From positions 1,798,001 to 1,862,000 of the forward strand of contig NZ_CP038799.1 of assembly GCF_012223425.1 (NCBI RefSeq): a stretch of 64,000 bases of DNA. The letters run 5' to 3'. Under the pieces are notes generated by a model. The model was not told the origin of the DNA and did no database searches. It saw nothing but the letters and a program-made list of their open reading frames with translations. A program made the position numbers and the translations under genes. Below are positions 1-8,825 of this stretch, in pieces; the stretch's first letter is position 1; each line of letters opens with the position of its first letter. This DNA is from Mycolicibacterium frederiksbergense (GTDB lineage Bacteria > Actinomycetota > Actinomycetes > Mycobacteriales > Mycobacteriaceae).

Positions 1-631
<631 letters not shown>

Positions 632-641
632 TCAAGCCAGA

Positions 642-662
642 GTTGAGTCTGTGTCACTCAAG
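642..662. promoter_or_regulatory. HAIR operator (HspR binding site) upstream of dnaK
   Basis: The sequence GTTGAGT-N7-ACTCAAG matches the HspR-associated inverted repeat consensus CTTGAGT-N7-ACTCAAG at 13 of 14 arm positions. It lies about 90 bp upstream of the dnaK start. A TTGACA-like -35 (minus strand, 630-635) sits between this site and the second HAIR-like site. HspR, normally the last gene of the dnaK operon, is the expected ligand. Confidence 0.85.
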
Positions 663-898
663 TTGTCAGTCTGGTCAACCGCACCATGCGCGGATTTGTT
701 CCCGGCCCCGCCAGCCGCGCACCTAAATCGACGTACTGGCTGCCCGGAGTGCCGCGGAGCAGCCATTACGTCGAATTTCGGGCACATGCCGACCTCCTCC
801 GCGAGTTGTTCAGCTCGTCGAGCCGGCACACGGGACTCGCCGCAGGACTCATCGACGCATCGGCGACGTGACCCCGGCGATCCGGGTTGGGGAAAGCG
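663..898. other. Intergenic region between dnaK control region and MerR gene
   Basis: No protein-coding gene is supported here; the short ORFs have no recognisable product and no good ribosome binding site. A small hairpin (CCCGG/CCGGG stem, about 871-888) lies just downstream of the MerR stop codon and could act as its terminator. Nothing else was seen. Confidence 0.5.
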
Positions 899-1372
899 CT
901 ACCGAGGATCTCCCGTGCGACCCCCGTACGTGGCGATCTTGTACTCCGTCGCGGCCAGCGAGAGAGTCAGCTCGCGGATCTGACGACGAATGGTGTCGCG
1001 GTGTTCCATCAGCATGTCCAGCCGTTCGGACACCGTGTCAGCACCGGCATCGACCAGCCCAACATAGTGCTGGAGATCGCGAATAGCCATGCCGGACAAA
1101 CGCATTCGCGTCAAGAACACAAGACGACGGATCGCTGCTGCCGAATACCGGCGGCGCCCCTCGGCGTCACGGTCGACGACCAGCAATCCGATGCGCTCGT
1201 AGTAGCGCAAGGTGTGCGCGGTGATGTCCAGCAGGTCGGCGACTTCGGCGATCGTCCTCGGTTCATCGATCTCGCCGCCGTCGACCATATGGTGAAGTAC
1301 CTCAACGGATACCGGGCCGACGGCCTCGCCCATGGACGCAAGAGCCTTGGCCATCAGGTCGTCGACACTCAT
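899..1372 (-). CDS. MerR-family transcriptional regulator
   Basis: This 157-residue protein has a MerR-type winged helix-turn-helix around residues 40-110 (TIAEVADLLDITAHTLRYYERIGLL, then GRRRYSAAAIRRLVFLTRMRLSGMAI) followed by a dimerisation helix. It has about 40 extra N-terminal residues before the HTH and no cysteine-rich metal-binding tail, so a small organic effector is more likely than a metal ion. The ATG at 1372 was chosen; a TTG two codons upstream is in frame. It lies 9 bp downstream of the SDR gene, probably in the same transcript, and is the obvious candidate to control the MerR-type promoter at 2262-2292. Confidence 0.9.
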   Translation of the reverse strand: MSVDDLMAKALASMGEAVGPVSVEVLHHMVDGGEIDEPRTIAEVADLLDITAHTLRYYERIGLLVVDRDAEGRRRYSAAAIRRLVFLTRMRLSGMAIRDLQHYVGLVDAGADTVSERLDMLMEHRDTIRRQIRELTLSLAATEYKIATYGGRTGDPR

Positions 1373-1381
1373 CGTCAAACC

Positions 1382-2254
1382 CTAGACCGGCCGGGCCGAC
1401 GGCGGCGCGTCCACAAAGTCGGTGCCGCTGGCGACGCCGGCCCACTTCTCCAGAGCTTCAAGATTGGCGCGGTATCCGTTGCCGATGCGCTGGACAGCCT
1501 CGGCTCCCAACGGGAGTCGCAACGGCACGTCGTTACCGTGCGTCAGGTCGATGATCACCTCTGCCGCTTTGACCGGATCCCCCTCTTGGACCCCGTCGAC
1601 CTGCGCCAGGTCCGCGCGCACCGCGCTGAGCGCCTCTCGGTAGACCGGACTCGACTCGGCGAAGGCGATGACATCGGGTCGGTTGAATCCGGTACGGAAT
1701 CGGCTGGGTTCCACGATCATTACCCGGATTCCGAATGGCGCCACCTCGCCCGCAAGCGCCTCCGACCACCCTTCGAGGGCGAACTTTCCCGCCGAGTAGG
1801 CACCCGCTCCGGGAAAGGAGACACGTCCCCCCTGGCTGCTCATCTGGATGATGGTGCCGCGGCCCTGCGTGCGCATCGTTGGCAGCACCGCCCGCACCAG
1901 CGCGGCGGGCACGAACAGGTGCAGGTCCAGCGCCTCGCGCAAGTCGGCATCCGGCACCTCCTCGGCCGCGCCGATGATCCCGCGGCCCGCATTGTTGACC
2001 AGGACATCGACGCGCCCGAACCGCTGCAGCGCAGCCTCGACCACCCCTCCTACCTGCGAGGCCTTCCTGGCGTCGAAGGCCGTCACGGCAAGCCGGTCGG
2101 GATACCTTTCGGCCAGTTCGGCGACCGCACGTGGCTCCCGTACCGCGGCAAGGACGCTATCGCCGGCTTCCAGGGCACGTTCGGCGATGGCCCTTCCAAA
2201 CCCGCGCGAGGCGCCGGTGATGATCCAGGTGAGGTGGTTGCTCGTGGGTGACAT
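1382..2254 (-). CDS. Short-chain dehydrogenase/reductase
   Basis: This 290-residue classical SDR has the cofactor motif TGASRGFGRAIA near the N-terminus, NNAG, and catalytic Tyr/Lys in YSAGK. It presumably oxidises or reduces a carbonyl/alcohol with NAD(P)(H); the substrate is unknown. The reading frame is open upstream, but the ATG at 2254 is preferred. It begins the normal SDR fold and sits 7 nt after a -10 element of a MerR-type promoter, which would give a leaderless message. It is co-transcribed with the downstream MerR gene. Confidence 0.9.
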   Translation of the reverse strand: MSPTSNHLTWIITGASRGFGRAIAERALEAGDSVLAAVREPRAVAELAERYPDRLAVTAFDARKASQVGGVVEAALQRFGRVDVLVNNAGRGIIGAAEEVPDADLREALDLHLFVPAALVRAVLPTMRTQGRGTIIQMSSQGGRVSFPGAGAYSAGKFALEGWSEALAGEVAPFGIRVMIVEPSRFRTGFNRPDVIAFAESSPVYREALSAVRADLAQVDGVQEGDPVKAAEVIIDLTHGNDVPLRLPLGAEAVQRIGNGYRANLEALEKWAGVASGTDFVDAPPSARPV

Positions 2255-2261
2255 GGTTGCG

Positions 2262-2292
2262 ACGCTAAAGCTTCGAGTGCGCTCGAACGCAA
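2262..2292 (-). promoter_or_regulatory. MerR-type promoter with 19-bp spacer and palindrome
   Basis: On the minus strand a -35 TTGCGT (2287-2292) and a -10 TAGCGT (2262-2267) are separated by 19 bp, the over-long spacer typical of MerR-activated promoters. A palindrome, TTCGAG-TGCG-CTCGAA on the plus strand (2272-2287), fills the spacer. The expected transcription start falls at or next to the ATG at 2254. The adjacent MerR regulator is the natural ligand. Confidence 0.75.
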
Positions 2293-2530
2293 GCCTGATC
2301 GAACTCAGTCCCATTGCCTTGAGGGCGATCTGGGCGGCCGCTCTGAGCTGTGCGCGGCAGATACCGTCACGTGCCGAGAAGGCGATCCCGTTGAGCACCG
2401 ACGTGGTGTAGAGCGCAGAGGTAGTTGGGGACGGGCTTCACATCAGTTCCGCTTCACGGTTGATTGACTCGATCGGGGCTCATTGAGAATCTTGTTCGGC
2501 GACTTGGGAAATGAGCGCCGGCCCCGCCGC

Positions 2531-3403
2531 TCAGAGCACCTCGGCGAGGAACCTACGGACCACGGCGACGAACTCGTCGGGGCGGTCATAAGTGACGATG
2601 TGACCGGCGTCGGCGACGGTGACGCATCGGGATCCCGGGGTCTGGGCATGGGCGGCGCCGAGTTCGGCCGCACCGACCAGGGGATCTTGGTCGCCGCGCA
2701 TCCACAAGGTGGGGACGCCCAGCGTGTGCAGTGCGGGCGTGAGGTCGAGGCGCATGCCGCGGGGCCCGTACGCCTCGATCTGCCAATCGTCGAGCGCCTT
2801 CTCTCCGTGCCGGTTCTTCTCCCGGGCCTCGGTGACGGCCTGGGAGACGATGCGCTCAAATCCCGGGGTGTCGGCCCCGGCCGTCAGGTTGGCGGCCATG
2901 GATGACCGGACGTAGCCGGGGAACTGGGCCAAGATCCAGCTGCACAGCCTCAGCAGGCCAGGCATACGCATCGCCGCCCAGGTGAGGAACTGGTGCGGGC
3001 GCTTGGCACCGATACCACCCGGTCCGATCGCCACCAGAGCACTCACGCGGTCCGGGTGTTCCAGCGCGAACCCAGTTGCCACCCCACCACCCAACGACAA
3101 TCCGATCAGTCCGACGCGCACCAGTCCCAGCTCGTCGAGCAACTCGTGGATGAATCGGCGATAGAACGCATCGTCGAGCGTGCCGACCCAGGGCCGGCTC
3201 CCGCCGTGCCGGGGCAGATCGATGACGTGGACGCGGTGATCGCGCGCCAGCGCCGAAGCCACGTCGTGCCAAACGCCCTGCCCGGTGTCGAGCATGGCGC
3301 CGTGCAAGAGCAGCAGGGGCGGCCCGGACCGGCCCGCGCGGTACAGCCGCACGGGACCTCCGCAGACCGTCAGGTCGGTATGGGCCTCGAAGACCGCGGA
3401 CAT
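2531..3403 (-). CDS. Alpha/beta-fold hydrolase
   Basis: This 290-residue alpha/beta hydrolase has LLLLHGAM (oxyanion region), nucleophile elbow GLSLGGG, a late Asp in MRGDQDPLVG and catalytic His in VADAGHIVTYDRPDEF. The substrate cannot be told from sequence. The frame is open far upstream inside the TetR gene, but that extension is only a shadow. The ATG at 3403 overlaps the TetR stop by one base (TGATG), so the two genes are translationally coupled and the hydrolase is probably controlled by that regulator. Confidence 0.9.
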   Translation of the reverse strand: MSAVFEAHTDLTVCGGPVRLYRAGRSGPPLLLLHGAMLDTGQGVWHDVASALARDHRVHVIDLPRHGGSRPWVGTLDDAFYRRFIHELLDELGLVRVGLIGLSLGGGVATGFALEHPDRVSALVAIGPGGIGAKRPHQFLTWAAMRMPGLLRLCSWILAQFPGYVRSSMAANLTAGADTPGFERIVSQAVTEAREKNRHGEKALDDWQIEAYGPRGMRLDLTPALHTLGVPTLWMRGDQDPLVGAAELGAAHAQTPGSRCVTVADAGHIVTYDRPDEFVAVVRRFLAEVL

Positions 3404-4083
3404 CAGAGCACCGCCAACTGTCGGAGCTGGGCATCGAGGCGTTCGAGCACGATCAGTTGCGCCTGCCTGGCCTCCTCGGGGTCGACGGGCAGGCCGGTGG
3501 CCAGTCCTCGCCCGACCAGATCGGCGAACAGCCCGACGGTGTCGCGGAGCTGATCGTCGGCGCCGACGTCCACGATGCCGGGCGCCTGCAGCAGGCCGAT
3601 GGTGAACACGCTGAGCATCCGCACCAGCGGCTTGATCGCGACGCCCGCGTCGATCACCCCGATGCGCTGCAGCGCGACGATGTAGTCGACGAGCCAGTCG
3701 AACCGCTGCTGGTATCGATCGTCCGTCACGGCGCGGACATGCTCGCCGAGGGTGGTCTCGTCGCCGAGATACATGGCGCGCATCAAGGGATCGGCGAGCA
3801 GTGCCTCGACACCGAACCGGTAGATCATCGGCAGGTCGACCACGTCGCCGGCGTCGAGAACGCGCCGATGGACGTCGGCGGTCAGCGTGCGCATGCTCGC
3901 GTTCAGCACGGCCGCCAGAATCGCCGCCTTGTCCGGGAATTCCAGGTAGACAGCGCCTTTGCCGATGCCGGCCCGCGCCGCGATATCGGCGACCGTGGTG
4001 GTCGCCCACCCCCTGTCGAGCGCGAGTTCACGCGCCGCGGCCACCAGGCGCGCGCGCCGATCGGGGATCAGCGGTCGGGGCAT
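3403..4083 (-). CDS. TetR-family transcriptional regulator
   Basis: This 226-residue protein has an N-terminal TetR helix-turn-helix (TTTVADIAARAGIGKGAVYLEF, about residues 27-48) and a helical ligand-binding domain. The ATG at 4083 was chosen over an upstream in-frame codon because a GGAAGG ribosome binding site (reverse complement of 4091-4096) precedes it and a perfect operator lies just upstream. It is first in a two-gene operon with the alpha/beta hydrolase and probably represses itself and that gene. Confidence 0.92.
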   Translation of the reverse strand: MPRPLIPDRRARLVAAARELALDRGWATTTVADIAARAGIGKGAVYLEFPDKAAILAAVLNASMRTLTADVHRRVLDAGDVVDLPMIYRFGVEALLADPLMRAMYLGDETTLGEHVRAVTDDRYQQRFDWLVDYIVALQRIGVIDAGVAIKPLVRMLSVFTIGLLQAPGIVDVGADDQLRDTVGLFADLVGRGLATGLPVDPEEARQAQLIVLERLDAQLRQLAVL

Positions 4084-4096
4084 GGCACCACCTTCC

Positions 4097-4128
4097 GTAG
4101 TGACCAGAGAATAACATTTGGTCACTAC
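4097..4128. promoter_or_regulatory. TetR operator: perfect 10-bp inverted repeat
   Basis: GTAGTGACCA (4097-4106) and TGGTCACTAC (4119-4128) are perfect inverted arms separated by 12 bp. The spacer contains a minus-strand -10-like TATTCT (4108-4113), so binding would cover the promoter of the TetR-hydrolase operon. This placement fits autorepression by the adjacent TetR protein. Confidence 0.8.
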
Positions 4129-4141
4129 GAAAGGCAGCGCC

Positions 4142-4705
4142 TCAGGCCACCGCGCTGATCAGTGCGCCGCACATCGGCATGCCGACATCCAGGTGCCGTT
4201 GCTGGAACGTGTTGGGCGCGATGATGACCACCTGCCCCCACTTCCCGCACGGGCTCTCGGTATCCCGATTCACGTCGCTGGCCTGCAGATCAGCGGTGGC
4301 GCTATCGCCGGGAGCCAGGGTCAGCAGCGGTGCGGCGATCTGCTGGCGGCGCTCGACATGCACGATCGGCAGATCCTCGTCGACGATGTCCGCACCCGGG
4401 TAGCCCTGCAGTGTGCACGCCTTCGAGGTCACGTTCTCGAACAGCAGCACCACCCGGTGCTCCGAACCCTGCGATTCCAGCGGCTTGTTAGACACCACCA
4501 GATCGGCGTCGGTGCAGGTACCGGGCACCCCCGGCGGCGCGGTGACGGTGACGGTCACCGGCGACGAGGCGACCACCGTGGTGGTCGAAACCGGTGTCGG
4601 GGCCGGCGTGGCCTCGGACTCGGCGGCGGGGGCGACGGGCTCCGACGTGCATCCCGCGAGCAGTGCGGCCGCGATGACGGGCAGGGCCGGCTTCCAGATG
4701 TTCAT
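4142..4705 (-). CDS. Lipoprotein, DUF4232-like
   Basis: This 187-residue exported lipoprotein has a signal peptide ending in the lipobox LLAGC (lipidated Cys at about residue 19). A Thr/Pro-rich linker follows, then a beta-rich domain resembling DUF4232, with four Cys that could form disulfides. The ATG at 4705 is chosen because it places the lipobox correctly; the frame is open further upstream. Function is unknown. It faces the TetR promoter and diverges from the membrane protein gene at 4775. Confidence 0.85.
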   Translation of the reverse strand: MNIWKPALPVIAAALLAGCTSEPVAPAAESEATPAPTPVSTTTVVASSPVTVTVTAPPGVPGTCTDADLVVSNKPLESQGSEHRVVLLFENVTSKACTLQGYPGADIVDEDLPIVHVERRQQIAAPLLTLAPGDSATADLQASDVNRDTESPCGKWGQVVIIAPNTFQQRHLDVGMPMCGALISAVA

Positions 4706-4774
4706 GGGATGAGAAGACGACATTTCCGCCGCTACCGATCCCAAAAACGGCATCGGGTCGGCAATAATGCCGCG

Positions 4775-6526
4775 GTGCAACCTGAATCCGGCCCGCAGCC
4801 CGCTGTGCGACGCGCGCTGTCCCCGCTCCTGCAGGAGGCGCGTCGACGGCCCACCTACTTGCGGCCCCGCGCCCTGCCGGTCCCGCTACGCATCCTGGCG
4901 GTCATCACCTGGCTGGGCGCAGCGATCATGCTGGCCTTCGGGTTCATCCCCGGACTCTTCGCCCCCGACGAGTATTCGCTGTTCGGCGGCGAACTTGTCT
5001 TCAAGTACTCGCCGATCTGGCCGCTGCTGTGCGGCCTGGCGATCGGCTCAGGTGCCGCAACGGTCGGCTACATCTATACCGCCACCAGCCCCAATGCCCC
5101 ACGGCACCACGCACTTCTGGCCTGGTGTGCCGGCGTCGCCACCCCGCTCATCCCGATCCTCATCCTGGCGATCGATCGCAGCTGGCAGGTGATCCCAGCC
5201 GTCGCGTCATGGCTGGCCGCGGCCGCGGTCGTGATCAGCCGACTGCACATCCTCCGCCGGCCGACCGGCCCTTGGCTGGGAATTCTGCTGGTCTGCCTGG
5301 TCGCCGGACCCTGGATTCCCTCCATTTGGGCGAACATCGCATTCGGCCGGGCCCTGAGTTCCTTCGACACCGCGGACCCGGACGAACTGATCTATCTCCT
5401 GATCGACGATATCGGGGCCCAGACCTACGTCCCTGGTATCGCGCTGGCCTTCGTGGCCGCGATGGCCACCGGCGGTGTGGCGCTGGCCGCGCATTCGCGA
5501 TCCGCCGTCGCGCACAGCATCTCGCGTCATCGACAGAGCTGGGGTTACACCGCTCTGCTGTGCGCGGTGGCCGTCATCGTCGTCGTTCTCGAGATCACCG
5601 AGGTCGGCGGTATCTCCTCGGGTTTCAAGGAAAACTATTGGACGCCCGGCGGTCCGGGGACCTGGCCGCACGCGATTCTCGTCGCTGTTGCCATCGCGTA
5701 CGGCGCCCGTCGATCGTTTCAGTCGCCCCTGCTCCCGCGCGGCGATGTGCGCACCACGCTTGCCGTCGGTATCAGCGCGCTGGCAAGCCAGATCGTCATC
5801 GCCGTCGTGGTGGTCGGGAACCTCTTCATGCTTGCGATCGCCGGTCCGACCTCGGCCGGTATCGCGCCGCCGGCCGGACTCGAGCTCGCCATCATGTGGT
5901 CGACGCTGCTGACGCTGGTACCGGTCGCCGCTCGGAGACGTTGGTGCGGAACCGTCGGGCAGTTCGTCGCCCGGGTCGGTCTGCTGTACCTGCTGCCTGT
6001 GTACGTGAACCTCACGCTGAGCCAGATGGGCGTGACCGTTCCCATCGCTTTCTGGGCCAAACCCACCCAGATCGTCATGTGCCTCGTCGTCATCGGTTGC
6101 TTGGCAACATTTTTGGGTGTCTCAGGCCGCGCGGCACCGTTACCGGCCGAGCTGATCAACCGGCTGGTGCTGATACCGCTGCTCATCGCGGTCGGCACCG
6201 CGTGGATACCGAGCGTCCTCGCCGTCCCGCTGACACCGGTCATCGCGGTCACCGCCGCGCTGTTCGCATTGCTCTGGACGATGCCACCGGAATCCGGAAC
6301 GGCGCACACCGGTGTCGTGCTCGCCGTGTCGGCCCAGCTGCTCCTGGTGGCGGCCGCCGCCGGCATCGTCACCGTCTACAAAGATTTCTCACCCGATGAC
6401 ACCACGCTCGCGCTACTCCTGTTCTCGGTGCCGTTGAGCGCCCTGCTGTGCGCACATGTGCAGCCCGCCGCCGAGTACGGCGATCCCACCGACACCGAGG
6501 GCACCGGACCACCGGTACCGCGTTAG
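4775..6526 (+). CDS. Polytopic membrane protein of unknown function
   Basis: This 583-residue protein begins with a short charged cytoplasmic segment and then has many hydrophobic segments across its whole length (first about residues 35-60, last near 540-560). It was not recognised as a transporter family; no nucleotide-binding or catalytic motif is visible. The GTG at 4775 is preferred over far-upstream in-frame codons that lie antisense to the lipoprotein gene. An AATAAT -10-like element (4762-4767) precedes it by 7 nt, suggesting a leaderless message. Confidence 0.75.
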   Translation: MQPESGPQPAVRRALSPLLQEARRRPTYLRPRALPVPLRILAVITWLGAAIMLAFGFIPGLFAPDEYSLFGGELVFKYSPIWPLLCGLAIGSGAATVGYIYTATSPNAPRHHALLAWCAGVATPLIPILILAIDRSWQVIPAVASWLAAAAVVISRLHILRRPTGPWLGILLVCLVAGPWIPSIWANIAFGRALSSFDTADPDELIYLLIDDIGAQTYVPGIALAFVAAMATGGVALAAHSRSAVAHSISRHRQSWGYTALLCAVAVIVVVLEITEVGGISSGFKENYWTPGGPGTWPHAILVAVAIAYGARRSFQSPLLPRGDVRTTLAVGISALASQIVIAVVVVGNLFMLAIAGPTSAGIAPPAGLELAIMWSTLLTLVPVAARRRWCGTVGQFVARVGLLYLLPVYVNLTLSQMGVTVPIAFWAKPTQIVMCLVVIGCLATFLGVSGRAAPLPAELINRLVLIPLLIAVGTAWIPSVLAVPLTPVIAVTAALFALLWTMPPESGTAHTGVVLAVSAQLLLVAAAAGIVTVYKDFSPDDTTLALLLFSVPLSALLCAHVQPAAEYGDPTDTEGTGPPVPR

Positions 6527-6600
6527 CCGGTACGGTGCCTTATCCGGTCATAGTGGACCGTAAGCCGCTCACCCGTCGCGCACATAGGGGTCGATCACAG

Positions 6601-7500
6601 GTGTCAGAGCAAAGTCCTCATCACGGCCCGGCCGAGGTCCCTGTCGACGTCCCGCTCGAGGACGTCATCGCCGGCTCCGCCGAAACCGTCGAATCCCCCG
6701 ATACCGACGAACCCGTCGAGGCCACCGTCACCGACCGGACACCGGTCAAGCGCAACGGCTTCAACCGCCGCGGATTCCGTTTCGCCACCCCGCTGGGCGA
6801 TATCGCCATCGCGATCCGCACCCCCAAGCAGCAACCGGTGGTGCCGAAATGGTTCGACCCCCTGGGCCTCACCGACCGCGCCCTCGACGCTGCCAAAACC
6901 GGCCTCAAGCTCGCCACCTGGACGGAGGAGCAGCTGGCCACCCTGGTGAAGAACCGGCTGGAGGCCCTGGATGCCGCGCCGCGCCCGCTGCAGTCCGCCG
7001 AGGCCGCACCCGAATCCACGGACTCGCTGCACACCAAGCTGGGCCGGCTGCTGGACCGCGCCCTGGACCAGAGCACCAGCGGCAGCCAGCAGGAGCTCTA
7101 CCACCGGCTGCTCGACCAGCTCGTCGCCGACGAGGCCCGCATCGTCGGCGCACTGTCGGACGGCACATCCTCCCCGCTGGTCAACGTGCACAGCCGGTCG
7201 CGCAACCAGGTCGTGCTGCAGAACGCGTGCCTGATCGGGCGCACCGCAAACGTCGCACTTCCCCATATGGTCCCGAAGTACGTCGATCATCTGCTATCCC
7301 TTGGACTTGTTGAGACCGGTCCGGAGGACCCGTCACGAAAAGCGGATTACGAGGTGTTGATGGCGGAGCCGATGGTGCTGAAGGCGATCAAGAGCGCATC
7401 GCGCGGGCCGTTGATCGCCCGGACCGAGAAGTTGTCGCTGAGCCTCTCGGAGCTGGGCAAGGGGCTGTGGGCGGCAGCGGTGCAGCAGGACGGTCCGTGA
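6601..7500 (+). CDS. Abi_alpha-like (DUF4393-type) protein
   Basis: This 299-residue protein has an acidic, disordered N-terminus (about 1-55) and a predominantly helical C-terminal half. In it, LYHRLLDQLVADEARIVGAL followed by NVHSRS...LCNAC-like and VPKYVDHLLSLGLVETGPED resembles the Abi_alpha/DUF4393 family, which was first linked to abortive phage infection. The GTG at 6601 was chosen; upstream in-frame codons overlap the preceding membrane gene. It ends 4 bp before the DUF445 gene, so the two form an operon. Actual phage-defence activity is untested. Confidence 0.7.
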   Translation: MSEQSPHHGPAEVPVDVPLEDVIAGSAETVESPDTDEPVEATVTDRTPVKRNGFNRRGFRFATPLGDIAIAIRTPKQQPVVPKWFDPLGLTDRALDAAKTGLKLATWTEEQLATLVKNRLEALDAAPRPLQSAEAAPESTDSLHTKLGRLLDRALDQSTSGSQQELYHRLLDQLVADEARIVGALSDGTSSPLVNVHSRSRNQVVLQNACLIGRTANVALPHMVPKYVDHLLSLGLVETGPEDPSRKADYEVLMAEPMVLKAIKSASRGPLIARTEKLSLSLSELGKGLWAAAVQQDGP

Positions 7501-7504
7501 ACGG

Positions 7505-8824
7505 ATGACGGGCGAGGCGATCCTCGCCATCGAGTCGTGGGCTGAGATTCGGGCCGATTTCAGCGTCAACTGGTTCATCTACCTGTCCATGCCGTTCATC
7601 GCGGCGTTCGTGGGGTGGAGCACCAAGATCGTCGCGGTGGAAATGCTCTACCGCCCAATGGAGTTCAAGGGCATCGGCCCGTTCGGCTGGCAGGGCATCG
7701 TGCCGCGCCGGGCCGGCAAGGTGGGCTCCAAGACCATCGAGCTGCTCACCCAGAATCTGCTCAAACCCGAGGAACTGCTCGAGCGCGTCGATGCCAAGGA
7801 GGCGGTCGAGGCGCTGCGCGAACCGCTCACCGAAGCCATCGACGAGATATCCCGCGAGGTCGCCGAACAGATCCGCCCCGGCCTGTGGGACTCGCTGCCC
7901 GAAGCGGGGCGGCGCGCCATCCAGAAACGGATCCAGGACGAGACACCGCGCGTCGTCGAATCGCTGATGAACGAGATGCGCTCCGATCTGCCGCGGTTCG
8001 TCGATGTGCAGTACCTGGCCGTGACCACCCTGGTCCGCAACAAGGACAAGCTCAACAAGTTGATGCGCGGTATGGGTGACGACGCGATGGCGTTCGTCCG
8101 GCGCAGCGGCATCTATTTCGGGCTCGTCATCGGCGTCGTGCAGATGTTCGCCTGGGCGCTGTTCCAGAATCCGTGGATCATGCCGGCCTTCGGTTTCGGC
8201 GTCGGCTTCATCAGCGACTACATCGCGTTGAACATGCTGTTCCGCCCCATCGAACCCAAGAAATACCTGGGCTTCATCCCCTTCCAGGGCCTGCTGCACG
8301 CACAGCGGGACAAGGTCACCCGCGATTACGCCAGAATCCTGGCCGAGGACCTGTTCTCCCCCGAGATCCTGTTCGACGGGGTGCTGCGCGGCCCGGGCGC
8401 GGACAAACTGTTCGCCCTGGTCGGCAAGGAGGTCAGCGCGGCCATCGATGCCCAGACCGGCATCGCCAAGCCCCTGGTCAAGATGGCCGTCGGCACCCAG
8501 CGCTACAACGGGCTGAAGGACAACCTGGTCCAGATGGTCCTGGCGCAGCTGCCGACCACGCTGCTCGAAGCCCAGGACTACGCGATGAACGTGCTCGACC
8601 TGGAGAACACGATCATCGACAAGATGGGCCAGCTCACCAACGAGGAGTACGAGTCGATCCTGCGGCCGGTGTTCAAGGACGACGAGCCGACCATGATCGC
8701 CGTCGGCGCCATCCTCGGCGGTGTCGTCGGCGAGCTTCAGGTGGTGCTGATCGAGAACTTCGGCAACGAACCCCCCGCCGTCAACGCAATTCCGGAACTC
8801 GTCCGGATCGTGCTGCACCAGTAG
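7505..8824 (+). CDS. DUF445 family membrane protein
   Basis: This 439-residue protein has two matching halves, each with a membrane segment followed by an ALxMLFRPIEPK-type motif: STKIVAVEMLYRPMEFKGIGPFGWQGIVP near 40-70 and ISDYIALNMLFRPIEPKKYLGFIPFQGLLH near 238-268. This is the hallmark of DUF445. Long amphipathic helices connect them. The molecular role of the family is not established. It is tightly coupled to the Abi_alpha-like gene upstream. Confidence 0.85.
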   Translation: MTGEAILAIESWAEIRADFSVNWFIYLSMPFIAAFVGWSTKIVAVEMLYRPMEFKGIGPFGWQGIVPRRAGKVGSKTIELLTQNLLKPEELLERVDAKEAVEALREPLTEAIDEISREVAEQIRPGLWDSLPEAGRRAIQKRIQDETPRVVESLMNEMRSDLPRFVDVQYLAVTTLVRNKDKLNKLMRGMGDDAMAFVRRSGIYFGLVIGVVQMFAWALFQNPWIMPAFGFGVGFISDYIALNMLFRPIEPKKYLGFIPFQGLLHAQRDKVTRDYARILAEDLFSPEILFDGVLRGPGADKLFALVGKEVSAAIDAQTGIAKPLVKMAVGTQRYNGLKDNLVQMVLAQLPTTLLEAQDYAMNVLDLENTIIDKMGQLTNEEYESILRPVFKDDEPTMIAVGAILGGVVGELQVVLIENFGNEPPAVNAIPELVRIVLHQ

Positions 8825-8825
8825 C

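Noticed and set aside
686..871. 61-codon plus-strand ORF between dnaK and the MerR gene
   Set aside because: No ribosome binding site, no recognisable product, and codon pattern unlike its neighbours.
887..2251. 454-codon plus-strand open frame
   Set aside because: Shadow of the MerR and SDR genes on the opposite strand; the product is Arg/His/Asp-rich without domains.
3404..4009. N-terminal extension of the alpha/beta hydrolase open frame
   Set aside because: It runs antisense-in-frame-shift through the TetR gene and is low-complexity Arg-rich; the real start is the coupled ATG at 3403.
7388..8818. 476-codon minus-strand open frame
   Set aside because: Shadow of the DUF445 gene, with the His/Asp/Gln-rich composition typical of high-GC antisense frames.
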